The notes under the pieces: generated by a model | What the model saw: only the letters and a program-made list of their open reading frames with translations | Told to the model about the DNA's origin: nothing | The model's database searches: none | Program-made: the position numbers and the translations under genes | Shown: piece by piece, positions 21,607 through 34,263 of the stretch | How the letters are laid out: the number at the start of each line of letters is the position of its first letter | Position numbering within the stretch: the stretch's first letter is position 1 | Assembly: GCA_949152475.1 (NCBI GenBank) | Contig: OX424563.1 | Span: 17,581,001-17,645,000 of the forward strand | Direction of reading: 5' to 3' | Length of the DNA stretch: 64,000 nucleotides | Source: Terebella lapidaria | Lineage: Eukaryota > Annelida > Polychaeta > Terebellida > Terebellidae

Positions 21607-22800
21607 CGGTGGCTGATATATGCCATATCTTTATTTTTTAGAATTCATTTATTTATTTTTTTCCAGAAGGACATTCTAGAGAAAATAAAATATTTAAATG
21701 CACGTACTTAATGTTAAATACTCGAACTTAATATTAAATACACGTACTTAATATTAAATACACATATATAATATTAAATACGCGTATATAATATTGAATA
21801 CGTGTATTTAATATTAAAAACGCGTACTTAATGTTAAATACGCGTACGTAATGTTAAATTAGCAAAAAAATGGATGTGGTTATGTTGCTGTGAATGTCTC
21901 GTGAAACAAGGTAAAAATCAAGCGACATTGCGCTGCAAAAAATAACAAAATATCTGTCTGGTATTCAATATTAAGTACGTGTATTTAACATTAAATACAC
22001 GTATTTAATATTATGTACGTGTATTTATTATTAAGTAGTACGCGTATTTAACCTCTTCACCGCTTACAGCGCCGGATATTTCCGGCGCAAAACATAATTG
22101 TGTGACGCCTATGTGCCGGAAATATCCGGCGCAAATTCATACCCACGTTTCTTCTTGTACGGCCTATATTTTCCAGTCAAAAGTCACCACGCAGCTTCCT
22201 CATATTGACAAATTTGTTGTAGTGTTCTTTGCAAACGCTTTGTGGGGAAAATAGTATATCTATATAATGGGAATGCATGTAATCGAAAGTAAAACTCATG
22301 GGTTTCCCTTGGTGTTGTCGTCTGACAGCTGTATGTATGTGTGAGAGCATGCTGAGCAAAATTATTCTCCAATGAATTCACTGTCATTTGGATCAGTTTG
22401 ATATGTAATTTAACATCAACATACAGTTAGTTGAAAGAACCTGAGTTGTATCATATTCATAAGACATGGGGATTATTATTATTAATATTCTGTGAAAACA
22501 TTACATGCTTCCATTTATACTATATTAGGATTGTGTGAAGTTTTCCAGAATTAGTGGTTGTTATGAGGTTGTTGCTATGGTAAACAAGAACACACCAAGG
22601 CCCTCATGTTGTTTGCATAAGGCTAGATACTTCTTCTCATTTGTTTGATTAATTTCTATCAACTGTGGGTCTTTCTTTAAAAATATTATTGTGATAATAT
22701 ATATCTTGCCATTTTCCTAAAACGTGTATTACAACCGTCTGGAAAATATCGTAAATAAATGAAAACTAACGAATAAAACTATGGCATATATCAGCCACTG
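21607..22800. mobile_element. MITE family E copy 2 with internal palindrome array
   Basis: The left end CGGTGGCTGATATATGCCAT pairs with the right end ATGGCATATATCAGCCACTG, and the outermost 12 bases match copy 1 at 8169. TA follows the right end, but the left TA is not preserved because the LINE tail adjoins it. At 21700-22050 an array of ~21-bp units alternates ATTAAATACGCGTACTTAAT-type palindromes. The remaining 700 bp includes the GCCGGATATTTCCGGC hairpins and unassigned sequence. Confidence 0.7.
22069..22132. repeat. paired GCGCCGGATATTTCCGGCGC palindromes
   Basis: A 20-bp palindrome (22069-22088) recurs at 22113-22132 in reverse-complement form, so each unit is self-complementary and the pair can also form a larger hairpin. 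The preceding TTAACCTCTTCACCGC resembles piggyBac-type ends after a TTAA site, but no matching opposite end was found. Confidence 0.6.
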
Positions 22801-22809
22801 TAGTCCCTT

Positions 22810-24725
22810 GGAAATAAGCGGCTCGCAATAAATTGTAGGGAGACATTAATGGAACCAGCGAATGATTGGCCACATGTAATGCGGCTTGGACTAAGATATA
22901 TACTGGATGTCACATTTAAATTTCCTCGGGTGGGATGATTTCGTCCAAGGTACATGTACGACGGAAAATCTCTGTGGTTAGATTAGCATGAATAAATCCT
23001 TTATCCCGAGGGCAATTAAGGTCGTTCAACGGGGACCAATATATATCAGAGGAGAGGGAAAGGCAAACGTCGCAACATATAGCATTTAAATTCGGACAGT
23101 TTTTCAGTCAGGGACCTAGCTTTCATCAACCAAGCACTGCCTTTACATAATCTCTCGAGCAAACTCCCTACAAATGTGTGATTGATACTAAATATGTCAC
23201 ACTATTATGTCACGTACTCAATGGGTGGAATTTGCCAAGATTTTATGGGGAACAGATTCATCATATTTGCAACTAGCTCTGGGAGCGTATAAAGTGCGGA
23301 ACAAGCGTCATTTGCTGGCGACATAGAAATGTTGGCAAACAGGGAAATGATATCAACTATGGGAATAGTAACTTCATCACGTTTGTAATATAATTTAGTT
23401 TATAGACAGGTTAAGAGTCCTCATCGATCTCCAACTGACCTTGGGTTTGTATAGCTAGAAAAATAGAGGAGTCTATCCATGGTATCTTTGTTTCAAGTTC
23501 CTTGAGATGTATGCTGTCCACATAATCAGGAAAATGGGAGGTGTTGAGGAATAGCTACAATCGCCAGTTGGCAGCACTGTTTCATGGGCTTTTCTCGTGT
23601 TATCAGTAAATGTGTAATTTTACCGCCATAATTTATGTCACTGGTGAAAACAGACGACATTCGTCCGTGATTTGTTGCCAAAACTGACCCATATATAACG
23701 CTGCCCTCTGTTGAATGATAGCTCGAACACCCCCTATTGGGGTTATCCAATGACAACTATAATCTAAAACAAGTAACCTACAGTGGAGAGAATTTTTTTG
23801 TGGCCAGCGGAAATATGTTGGGATGGTAAAGTTTATGTGATTAATAACCTCAATTCATTGGATTAAATTGCTCATTATTTTCCATATAATAAACAGAGTA
23901 GAACATATCTATAGATGTATATCCCAGCACAGACATTCAATGGTTTTAATTTTGCCCAATGTTTTGGATCAAATTGATAGTTTATGCGTCTATTTTGGTG
24001 TAAAAAAATATTTTTCATCACATTTTATCGCTTTTATATCGTAAACTATAAAAGTTCGTAATTGTTCTGCCAACATCAGAAATTTAGCTCAATATCTTTG
24101 TTGCGCTACTGAATGCGTATGTATTACGGTAAAACTCTCACAGAATTTGCATTTATTCACAAGATTAAAATGTAAAACTTCATGAAAACAATTAGAAATA
24201 TTATTTTTGAAAGTGCTGTGATCTTTTTGTTGCGATTACTCTATTTAACAAATGATGGCAGGATCGGGCCCACTCATCCCTACCCTCCGTGGGTCTGTTT
24301 TTACCCAAACTTAGAAGACCAGCACGACGCGCTGGCCAATGAGATGAGATTTCGAAGTAGAGACTGAATGAGGTATCTTGATGTACATAATGGAGAAGTA
24401 GAATAGCTTGATACATTTTACTTTTGAGAGTGAATGAGCTGCCCTATAGAACCTAAATTTCATTTTACTCTGCATTTAGTTCTCACATCTATGTGTTTTC
24501 TGACCATTTTACAGAAAAACTGCCTATAAGTCACGCACCAAAATACAAGTGTTGCGGAATGAAATAAGTGGAAAGACTGGTTCTGCCTTAGGTGTATGTA
24601 TCTATGTTGACACCTAGAGCTACTTCAGTTGTTTGTACCGCTATATAAGTATACCTACTAAACAAAGACTGTAACATTTTGCTGAGAAATTGCTCAGCAA
24701 ATCAATGTTGATTTTTTTGATTATT
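22810..24725. other. unassigned stretch
   Basis: About 1.9 kb with no convincing exon or repeat ends. AT-rich. It is one of the more repeat-free parts of the window and could be intergenic or intronic. Confidence 0.45.
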
Positions 24726-24735
24726 TTTTGAGATT

Positions 24736-26147
24736 GACCCCCAATTTTTCGACATCGGGCGATAATGGAGAGTTTTCATCCTACGATCATCAATCGTACA
24801 CCATACGATTGACAATTAAAAAAAATTCCAAAAAAATGCAAAATTAGTTGGAAAAATTAACATCAAGTCGAGTTTGAGTTATAGCCAGTTATGTGGTTTT
24901 CACGTTTTCCGTTGCCATGGCAACCGTTTTCATCCGATTCTGACAAAATTTAAGGGAACCGAGCCTGTCATATCGCTTCTGCTCTATAAATTTAAGATTT
25001 ATGAGATTGATTGTCTTTGAATTATGAGTGCAGACATTTGCACTGAAAAGTCGCTGGCAAAAAAATAACCGAAATCGTGACCCCCAATTTTTCGACATCG
25101 GGCGATAATGGATAATTTTCGTCGTACGACCATTGGCAAGTCAAGTCAAATGACCGTACACCATACGCCGTACACCATACGATCGGGAATTGGCCAAGGA
25201 AAAATAAAAAAAATACCGCAGTTGGAAAAATAATGTCAATTAGAACCAGAGTTATAGCTGATTATGTGATTTTCACTTTTTCCATTGCCATGGCAACCGT
25301 TTTCATTCGATTTTGACAAAATTTGTAGGAGACCGAGCCACTAACATAGCGCTTCAGTCCTACGAATTTCAGATCGATTGGACCGTTTGTTCTTGAGCTA
25401 TAAGCGCAGAGAGTTGCACAGTAAAGTCGCTGACAAAAAATAACCGGAATCGTGAACCCCCAGTTTTTTCGACATCAGGCGATAATGGAGATTAATATTA
25501 GTCGTACGACCATTGGCCGTACACCATACGATCGGTTATTGGCCAAAGAAAAATACAAGAATAGTTGGAAAAATTAATATCAAGTAGAGCTGGATTTATA
25601 GCCAATAATGTTATTTTCACGTTTTCCATTGCCATGGCAACCGTTCTCATCCGATTCCGACAAATACCGAGCCACTGCCATAGCGCTTCTGCCCTATAAA
25701 TTACAGATGGATCAGATTGATTATTTTCGAGTTGAGCGCAGACATTGGCACTGAAAAGTCGCTGGCAAAAATAACCGAAAATCGTGACCACCAATTTTTC
25801 GACATCGGGCGATAATGGAGAATAATCGTCGCACGACCATTGGCCGTACACCATAAGATTGGGAATTGGCCAAAGAAAAATACAAAAATAGTTGAAAAAA
25901 ATAATATCAAGTAGAACCGGAGTTATAGCCATTTATGTGATTTTCATATTTTCCGTTGCCATGGCAACCGTTTTTATCCGATTCCCACAAAATTTGAGGA
26001 GGACCACTGTCATACCGCTTCATCCCTATAAGTTTGGAGTCTATAGATCCATAAGTTGTCGAGTTATGTTCGCGGAAGGACAGACAAACAAACAGACAGA
26101 CAGACCCAAATGCAATACCCTCTCCCCCTATCGAGGCGAGGGTAATG
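24736..26147 (+). repeat. satellite array H, four ~350-bp units plus terminal module
   Basis: Units start at about 24736, 25079, 25454 and 25786, each with CCCCAATTTTTCGACATCGG, CGTACACCATACGATCGG, TTGCCATGGCAACCGTTTTC and AAAAGTCGCTGGCAAAAA blocks. The array ends in a distinct module (GACAAACAAACAGACAGACA, CCCAAATGCAATACCC, GAGGCGAGGGTAATGA). The same architecture, unit number and terminal module recur at 35153-36527. There is no coding meaning: the open frames are shadows of the repeat. Confidence 0.85.
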
Positions 26148-26159
26148 ATCCGAACCGAA

Positions 26160-26450
26160 CTGATTTGGTAGAGTAAATAATTTGGGGAACAACAATCTTC
26201 GAAACACGTCAATTTTGTTTCATCTCCTTATGGAGATTTGATATGGGGTATATAGTATATCCTTATCACCTGATAAATAATTGCTATATTCCAATACATT
26301 GGCGAATATAGGGAAATATACGATATTGATGTAGTTGCTGTTTGGCTAGTGACGGAGTATACCTACACAGATTTCATGTTTTGGGTTTAGTTTTTCCTAG
26401 AAGATGTGCAGATGTGTACTAATGCACTCGAATGGTAAGAACTATACCAA
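26160..26450. other. unassigned stretch
   Basis: No feature recognised. Confidence 0.35.
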
Positions 26451-26454
26451 TTTT

Positions 26455-26545
26455 TTTGTACACTGTCTGCTCCTGATGATACCAATGTGTCTTTGCATGT
26501 GAATATTTATTCGGACTTTTTTCTCTGTCTATTCCATGTATCATG
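26455..26545 (+). repeat. fragment of dispersed repeat D
   Basis: CACTGTCTGCTCCTGATGAT and CCAATGTGTCTTTGCATGTG match the conserved core of repeat D. The rest is eroded. Confidence 0.55.
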
Positions 26546-26549
26546 CAAA

Positions 26550-27085
26550 CATCACTGATAGGAACGCCAAGTGTGTGATTACCACAGTTCAGTGGTGATT
26601 TCAGAAAAACGCAAGTGATTACGTTGAAACACTAATCAATATTCACCTGAAATAGTATTGATCCACCAATCATAGCAGTTTGTATTACATTTTTGTCTTG
26701 AAAAGAGCTTTCCGTACTTTATCCCAAAAACCAGCATTCCACATGTAATGTTGTGGCATGTTCAGCATATTTTTCAAATTATGTCATCGAACGAGTCATA
26801 AATATAACATTTGTTCCGACGAAAAGTCTATCTGGCTTATTGTATCTACTTTCTGAACAGCTAAGCATGGGTGTCTGTTCATAACGTATTGTAGTTTATA
26901 TTTTGCAGAACAAAAAGTGGTGCTCAAAAATGAATGTTTTTTTTTTTTTGGAGATATCAGTTCATCAATGGCTGTGTCTCCGAAGCAGAAATAAGACATT
27001 TTTTCCAACAATGTGTGCGGTTGCACGGAAAGTGTGTATTGTCAAATCTCACACTGGGCCTCACGATATCGCTATTGAAGACTTT
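26550..27085. other. unassigned stretch
   Basis: No feature recognised. Confidence 0.35.
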
Positions 27086-27090
27086 ACCTC

Positions 27091-29507
27091 TAGTCGGGCA
27101 TGTACGGGGGGTCCCTTTGCACCCCCCCCATGATCCTCCAAAACCAACTTTTTTCTCAAGGTTTTTTAATACAAAAAAACATTACATATGTCTCCGGTTG
27201 CGCATCCATTGCAAAAATTGGTTTTCGGGCCATTTTTCAAAATGGCCGCCCCGCGAAATCTCGAATTTTGAGATTGCTTCACTTTAGGCTGCATAGGTCT
27301 ACAAAATAAAATCTTTGTTACCTTTTGCTGCTTATTATAGAGGCCTGATACATTGTACATGAGAAAACAGTGGTTAAATAAATATTTATAACATGAATAT
27401 GTCCATAAATCCAAGATGGCCGCCAAATTTAGACAGTTTTTCACTAAAATGTCCATAACTTCGGACTCAGTCAACCTAGGATGTTCATTTTGGGGTCTAT
27501 ACCTAGGTTTTCATATACAGGGAATCCATTTAGACCAAAATAAATACAATCAAGCTATTTCTTTTGATGCATGTACACCTGCACACATGGTACACGCTAC
27601 ATATTCATTTAGATATCTCTCGAACATAGCCCCCTTGACACCCCTATGGTCTCAATTGTGGACCTTGCTTGGATATTTCTGATAGAGACTTTTACTGGTT
27701 TGCAATCCCAATAAATCCTTGAACAAATAGAGCTTGATTTGGTTAGTTTTGTTAATTAACATAAATCCAAGATGCCTGCTAAAAACACCCCGAAAATTCA
27801 AGTTCGTAACTAATTGTGCTATAAAGATGTGTGATACTTACTTTTAAGGGTATTTTGGTATGTAGATTCCATTTTTGGTGTTATTCTAGCTATATAATAT
27901 CAATTTAAAATGATAACAGCATCTCATTGAGATGGACAACAAATAAGAACACATTGTTATTCGAATTTATTCATACACTTATTCACAAACATGCTTGGGA
28001 TACATTTTATATCACAAACAGAGAACAATAATATAGATATCTTCATTGGCAATCTTTACACATGAACATGATGGAACATGAAACTATGATATTGGTACTA
28101 CTATGTTGGATGAATTGACATATCTTCACCATTGCCCTGCATTCTCTTGTAGTACATCAACGTTGTCTTGAGCTGTCCGACATCATACCCCTCAACATCC
28201 TCAACAGGAGATAGAGGATGTTGAGGGGTATGATGTCGGACAGCTCAAGACAACGTTGATGTACTACAAGAGAATGCAAGGCAATGGTGAAGATATGTCA
28301 ATTCATCCAACATAGCAGTACCAATATCATAGTTTCATGTTCCATCATGTTCATGTGTAAAGATTGCCAATGAAGATATCTATATTATTGTTCTCTGTTT
28401 GTGATATAAAATGTATCCCAAGCATGTTTGTGAGTAATGTGTAATTCATAAGTGTATGAATAAATTCGAATAACAATGTGTTCTTATTTGCTTTCCATCT
28501 CAATGAGATGCTGTTATCATTTTATATTGATATTATATAGCTAGAATAACACCAAAAATGGAATCTACATACCAAAATACCCTTAAAAGTAAGTATCACA
28601 CATCTTTATAGCACAATTAGTTACGAACTTGAATTTTCGGGGTGTTTTTAGCAGGCATCTTGGATTTATGTTAATTAACAAAACTAACCAAATCAAGCTC
28701 TATTTGTTCAAGGATTTATTGGGATTGCAAATCAGTAAAAGTCTCTATCAGAAATATCCAAGCAAGATCCACAATTGAGACCATAGGGGTGTCAAGGGGG
28801 CTATGTTCGAGAGATATCTAAATGAATATGTAGCGTGTACCATGTGTGCAGGTGTACATGCATCAAAAGAAATAGCTTGATTGTATTTATTTTGGTCTAA
28901 ACCAAATCAAGCTCTATATCCAAGCGAGATCCACAATTGAGACCATAGGGGTGTCAAGGGGGCTATGTTCGAGAGATATCTAAATGAATATGTAGCGTGT
29001 ACCATGTGTGCAGGTGTACATGCATCAAAAGAAATAGCTTGATTGTATTTATTTTGGTCTAAATGGATTCCCTGTATATGAAAACCTAGGTATAGACCCC
29101 AAAATGAACATCCTAGGTTGACTGAGTCCGAAGTTATGGACATTTTAGTGAAAAACTGTCTAAATTTGGCGGCCATCTTGGATTTATGGACATATTCATG
29201 TTATAAATATTTATTTAACCACTGTTTTCTCATGTACAATGTATCAGGCCCCTATAATAAGCAGCAAAAGGTAACAAAGATTTTATTTTGTAGACCTATG
29301 CAGACTAAAGTGAAGCAATCTCAAAATTCGAGATTTCGCGGGGCGGCCATTTTGAAAAATGGCCCGAAAACCAATTTTTGCAATGGATGCGCAACCGGAG
29401 ACATATGTAATGTTTTTTAGTATTAAAAAACCTTGAGAAAAAAGTTGGTTTTGGAGGATCATGGGGGGGGGGGGGGTGCAAAGGGACCCCCCGTACATGC
29501 CCGACTA
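27091..29507. mobile_element. 2.4-kb near-perfect palindrome (foldback element)
   Basis: The left arm 27091-28201 and right arm 28215-29507 are near-identical reverse complements separated by only 13 bp. The outer ends are AGTCGGGCATGTACGGGG and its complement. The right arm is about 180 bp longer because it contains an internal tandem duplication (28686-29064). Both arms carry the same 88-residue open frame (27416-27682 plus; 28907-29176 minus), which is probably non-coding: its reading includes ordinary 'AAGATGGCCGCC' repeat sequence. No transposase, and no clear target duplication, so the class is open. Confidence 0.9.
28686..29064. repeat. imperfect tandem duplication within the right palindrome arm
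   Basis: The segment AACCAAATCAAGCTCTAT (28686) through TTTTGGTCTAAA (about 28900) is followed by a second copy that skips about 50 bp after AAGCTCTAT. The left arm has only one copy, so this happened after the palindrome formed. Confidence 0.8.
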
Positions 29508-29514
29508 CTCCATG

Positions 29515-30480
29515 TGAACATTGCGACAACTTTTCCTGATTTTATGAAATTCATGAAGGGGTTCTGTCTTGGGACAAGGGTATCGGTGATACTGCCCCAA
29601 TAAGAGGCTTCTCAACCGTATATCGGTCATTGTGAGTAACTATCACCACCAAGACAACCAGATCTCTATGATGTCACTAACAAAACAAAATAAATTTTCG
29701 GAATGAAAACAAGGATCATACCTACCAAATATTTACAGCGAGCGTCATATTGGCGTTATCAGGAACATACTCACAGGGAGGACAGTTGCACGACAGTTAT
29801 TCCAGTTAACAGTTTGATTGTTCCTGGACGTGGAGTCAGCTACGTAATCCAACAAAATTGGAATAGAATAAAAAATAACAGAAACAAACCTGATTCTATG
29901 GAACAAACCTGATTCTATGGGAATCAGAATGTCAACTGGACTAATTGTTGTCCAGATACCCAGGTAGGTTAGTGTGAACGCTTTGCAGTTGGTGATTTAT
30001 TATGGATGACTGCTCCATCACCTGGCCGTTCCAGTTTGGTATGAACAACGGTGAACACTGCATAAGAAACTGAACATAAATCATATTCTGCAATGATTTA
30101 TGAAGTAAACAGAACATATGCCATCAGATTGTGTTGAGAAATTAGGATTCGATCCAGCATGTTTTACAGGTGCCCCGCAGCTTACTTGCTTATTTGCCCA
30201 CAGAATCAGACAAATGCACATAGAATCAGACAAGTGTTTTACTGGAAAGTATTCTTGAACATTATTGAAGGAAAAATCAATCAGTCAACAAAAGACACTG
30301 AACCAAGATGTTATATTGAGGATGCCTCTCGATGTTGTGCAATGTTGATTACGTATTTTCTTTTATTTAAATAATATTGATTTCGGTAGATGAAATTTAA
30401 TCTATTTAGGTTCACGCCTGGCTGATGACATATCTTCAGGTATTGAGATGTTTGTTTGTTGCGTTGAATATTATTACAAG
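29515..30480. other. unassigned stretch
   Basis: No gene is supported. A short tandem ACAAACCTGATTCTATGG duplication lies near 29885-29920. Confidence 0.4.
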
Positions 30481-30486
30481 ACTATT

Positions 30487-30606
30487 GTAAGTATCAATCT
30501 ATTACTGCCAAATTTTGATGATTTACATAAAATGCAACATTTTGCAATAGAAACAAAGCCCGACCAATTACTTTATCAAAAGACACACTGGCGTCATCAG
30601 GGGTAT
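30487..30606 (-). repeat. dispersed repeat D, partial copy
   Basis: GTAAGTATCAATCTATTACT at the start and AAAGACACACTGGCGTCATC followed by AGGGG near the end match 4486-4620. The remaining third is absent. Confidence 0.75.
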
Positions 30607-30609
30607 AAT

Positions 30610-31120
30610 ATACCACATATGTCAAATAATATGAATTATCTCTTTAGTAATCCCACCAAGTAAAAAGAAATGCTATTTTCACACCAGATCCTCATCTGCT
30701 GAACAATCTGGATGTACTATGTTGCTTGACACAAGTCAATCAAGCATAGAATGTGTGTCATCGATATATCGCCATGCTGGGAAGTTGATGTCACTTTTTC
30801 ACGCCAGGTTTCAGATATAAATCTACATCTCGACGATTGGTCACACGAGGCGAGGCAGTGTTTCTCTTGGAGTTGTTTGAATGTCAGTCTGTGTTTGTCC
30901 GTTGTTCTGCTGACAGTCTCATGATTAATGGTTTGAATATATTAGCACGACGTCATCACTTGAATGTGATCGCTGAAATATCATGGCAGGAATATATATT
31001 CACAGGAGAGGATTTTTCAAATCCATGTCAATTTTTGGACTTTGATTCTATGCGATAATTGAAAAAGTATACAGGCCGTGGCTGCAGAACTTTGCATGGA
31101 GGTTTATATATCAACAAGGA
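30610..31120. other. unassigned stretch
   Basis: No feature recognised. Confidence 0.35.
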
Positions 31121-31129
31121 AGATTCCTA

Positions 31130-32215
31130 TTGATTTTGGGATGAATCCTTCAAACGACCATCGACCTAAAGGTCGGAAGAATTTTTGCCAAGTCTTCCTT
31201 GAGGTTTCCTGCATATCTCGGAAACGGACGTTATTTTCGGACTCGTCGCCCTGGACAAACATATCAAAGGGCTATTAGAGATGACCTTTGACCTCGAACT
31301 TAAATTTTTTCCCTGAGTTGACATTATTGGGTTATCGGCGATATCTCGGTAACGGTTCGTCGTAGAGCGAATCGAAGGTTATTTTCAGACTCGTCGCCCT
31401 AGACAAACATGTCTAAAGGGTATTAGGGATTAAATTTGAACTGGACCTCCAATTTTTTGCTGAGTTGTTCGTCGATATCTTTCGTCGATATCTTGGAAAC
31501 AGTGTTTATAAATTAGTCTTATCACCGAAAGGCCTCCAAGGCATCTTTAGGCATGATGTTTCAGGTGACCTCAATATAGTAGACAACGAAACAATCAGAG
31601 AATGTAGATCCTCGTCCCTTCAGATTTAGTTACTAAAATCAAAGCTTATGACCCTCACATTTTCAACCTGGGCGATAATCGGTGATTTTTATCGTACGAC
31701 CATTGGTCATCAAATGGTAAGGAATCAGCCATAGAAAAGTAAATAAATCATTGAAGAAATAATCATTGATAAAAGTAATGATTCTCGCGATTTTTCTGTT
31801 TTGACATTATTCTGGACCATGATCTCAAATCTTGATACTGATCTCCCTAACTTCACAAGCTCAAAATTAACATACAAAATTAATAAGGGAAATTAATAAT
31901 GAATATACGCAGATTTATCCTGACTTTTTGATTTTGACCTTTTCTATGACCTTGACCTTGTCGCTCAATATTGAGCTGTGAAATTTCGCAATGTTGTTTC
32001 TATTATCAAGGCATGTCTCCTGGACGAAAACGGTTTAAAAAAATTGAAAATGGCTTCAAAACATGTCGTGGTCGTGAATCTCAGAACACCCGAAGTCATG
32101 AAATCGCGACCCCCAATTTCTCTTATATTTCGTGCGATATTGGAGAGTTTTCATCGTACGACCATCGGCCGTACATTATATGATTAGGAATTGTCCAAAG
32201 AAAAATGTAAAAATA
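31130..32215 (+). repeat. composite satellite-like repeat related to array H
   Basis: Two ~160-bp units (31190-31490) share ATATCTCGG(A/T)AACGG, GGACTCGTCGCCCTGGACAA and AAAGGG(C/T)TATTAG. Decayed array-H-like units follow at 31650-31760 and 32100-32200 (CGATATTGGAGAGTTTTCAT, CGTACGACCATCGGCCGTAC). No coding. Confidence 0.6.
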
Positions 32216-32219
32216 TATA

Positions 32220-32480
32220 AATTTCCAGTGGCTCTTCTACGCTACCGTATCAAGAAGATGCTCGACTCGGGAATTATGTTCGTGTTTTCGTGGAATGCAC
32301 ATCACAGAAATTATCCATTGAAACAGTTCTGCGTTTGGTCCTCCAGAATATACGCAAGTCGTCAGGGTGTTCGCCGAGCCCCACAAGATTCCCCACGCAG
32401 AAATAACGCAAGCAACCATATTATGTTTTTTGTGACTACTTTATGTTGTAGGGTATGAGGAATGTAACCATGGTAACACT
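32220..32480. other. unassigned stretch
   Basis: No feature recognised. Confidence 0.3.
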
Positions 32481-32485
32481 AAATA

Positions 32486-32690
32486 TCAACTTATTACCAC
32501 CAATACAGCTTGATTCTGATGATGACAATAGCAAATGTAAAATACAACATTTTGAAATGAAAACTAAGCCCCACCAAATAGTTGATCCAAAGACACATTG
32601 GCATGCATACGGGACTTGTAATTTTCCATGTTATATACAATACAACAATATCTAGTTGTATTGGTGGTAATAGATTGATACTTACACACA
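32486..32690. repeat. two partial copies of dispersed repeat D in opposite orientation
   Basis: 32486-32620 is a minus-strand copy (ATCAACTTATTACCACCAAT, AAATACAACATTTTG, AGACACATTGGC). 32648-32690 is a plus-strand end fragment (TTGTATTGGTGGTAATAGAT). Confidence 0.65.
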
Positions 32691-32861
32691 TGCCGTGAGT
32701 CACATGACGCGAGCCTTTGATTAATTGACCAACATGGTCTGTGAATGGTATCAACTCGGAAGTGCCGAGGAATGAAACACCTTTGGAATAGAAATAAAGC
32801 CCGTTCAAACAATCTAACCCCAAAACACACTGGCGTCAACAGGGACAAGGCATTGGTCAAT

Positions 32862-32986
32862 GGCCCAAGTATCATACACTGCGCCTTAATACTACTCGTC
32901 CACTAAATGAATGCCATTCAATCCGTCTGTCACCTTTTTAATCCTTATTGAATATAGAAGAAGGCGCAGTGTATGATATTTGGACC
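32862..32986. mobile_element. MITE family A copy
   Basis: GGCCCAAGTATCATACACTG at the left pairs with CAGTGTATGATATTTGGACC at the right. The internal sequence is the reverse complement of the 34970-35095 copy, so it is inserted in the opposite orientation. Confidence 0.9.
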
Positions 32987-33162
32987 GAGATGTTCATGCA
33001 TATCGGATGCTGTGAGAGCACAACGTCAGTCCCAAGTTGGCCACTTTTTGGGTTATATCTTCCATTGAATCGTGATATATAATGAGTGATTACACAAGCT
33101 TTCTCCCTGTTGAAATCACGTTCCTTTCACATGTTTTCCACCATGTGTCTGTGTTTGTCATT

Positions 33163-33222
33163 GTCTACCGGTATGGATTCATTGCCTACCGGTATGGATT
33201 CATCGCCTACCGGTATCATTTC
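33163..33222 (+). repeat. three-copy CTACCGGTATGGATTCAT(C)G minisatellite
   Basis: A unit of about 23 bp containing CTACCGGTAT is repeated three times in tandem. Confidence 0.85.
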
Positions 33223-33229
33223 ATTGGCC

Positions 33230-33880
33230 AGCAGTAGAGCACAATCTGGCCCTAATCTGGTCATTTGAGTTCATGTTCATTTGAAGCTATACTTTGACCA
33301 GATATGTTTTATCGAAATGATAAAACTATATTCTGTGCCACGAAACAAAGCTGTTTGCATATCTTTTGGTCACTTACTAAAACAATTCCGATAGGTATCA
33401 ATACATTGAAGGTTTTGGCAGCAATGAATGTGGTCTACTATAAATGTATTTGAATACATATTTCAATATATGAATAATAAATCCAATGAAAGAATAATTA
33501 TTGTATGATAACATTTTTTCAAGCTTTATAAAAACTTGGAAATCTCAATAACCAATCGACCCACTTAACATACTGATCCAGAACTTATCACACTCGGAAT
33601 TTTTTTTAAAAAAATCCCAATCGAAGGACAACATGGTGAGGGACGGAAAAAATGTCTTTGGCTTTACATTGGTTTGAAACTATGATGATAGCAATCCCCC
33701 TGGATTACGAAACCAAGTAAGCAAAAGATTAGGTCTAGGTCATCATACAGATCAAACACGTTCGATCGGTCTCGACACACTCTCTTCCACCTCAGTGACT
33801 GTCTCCGTTGTCGTCGGATGCGATTAAAACGTACAGATTTATGCATAATGCAAAACGGATCAACTCCATAAACCTACTGT
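33230..33880. other. unassigned stretch
   Basis: No supported gene. There are short A/T runs near 33600. Confidence 0.4.
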
Positions 33881-33884
33881 ATAC

Positions 33885-34110
33885 CATGGTTTAAAACAAG
33901 TTAGCCCAGGGTTACACCTGGTTTACACAAACCTACAGGTGAGAAATCCATGTTATGGGTTACCTCGGGGTTTCACCGTGTTAAGCCCTGGGTTACTAAA
34001 GCCAGTTATAACCGAGGGATAGCTTGGACATTAGAAAATTCAATTTGTAGGTGACCTACAGGTCATCCTAGGGTTAGACTCAGGATATGAAAACCCAGGG
34101 GTAACCCGGA
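33885..34110. repeat. irregular GGGTTA/TAACCC motif block
   Basis: Motifs such as CCAGGGTTACACC, TGGGTTACC, AGCCCTGGGTTAC and CCCAGGGGTAACCC recur irregularly in both orientations. This is not a telomeric array: spacing and context vary. Confidence 0.5.
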
Positions 34111-34263
34111 AATGGGAAATTGGGCCATAATATTTTAAAAGACTTATTCATATCATACCATAGCCAGGATATGTTGGAGTGTACCGGTATGATACTACCA
34201 CTTGGGTTTTAGAGGATATGGATTAATAAAACAGTTTGACTTTTGACTCTTGTGACCTGACAG

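Noticed and set aside
24889-26212. Open frames over the ~350-bp arrays as genes
   Set aside because: The same frames recur at each satellite unit in different phases with no splice or domain signal.
27416-29176. The same 88-residue open frame in both palindrome arms as a conserved gene pair
   Set aside because: The arms are almost identical, so a shared open frame is expected without selection. The start lies in common 'AAGATGGCCGCC' repeat sequence and nothing resembles a protein family.
33885-34110. Interstitial telomere repeat
   Set aside because: GGGTTA-like motifs are irregular, mixed in orientation and embedded in other sequence rather than tandem (TTAGGG)n.
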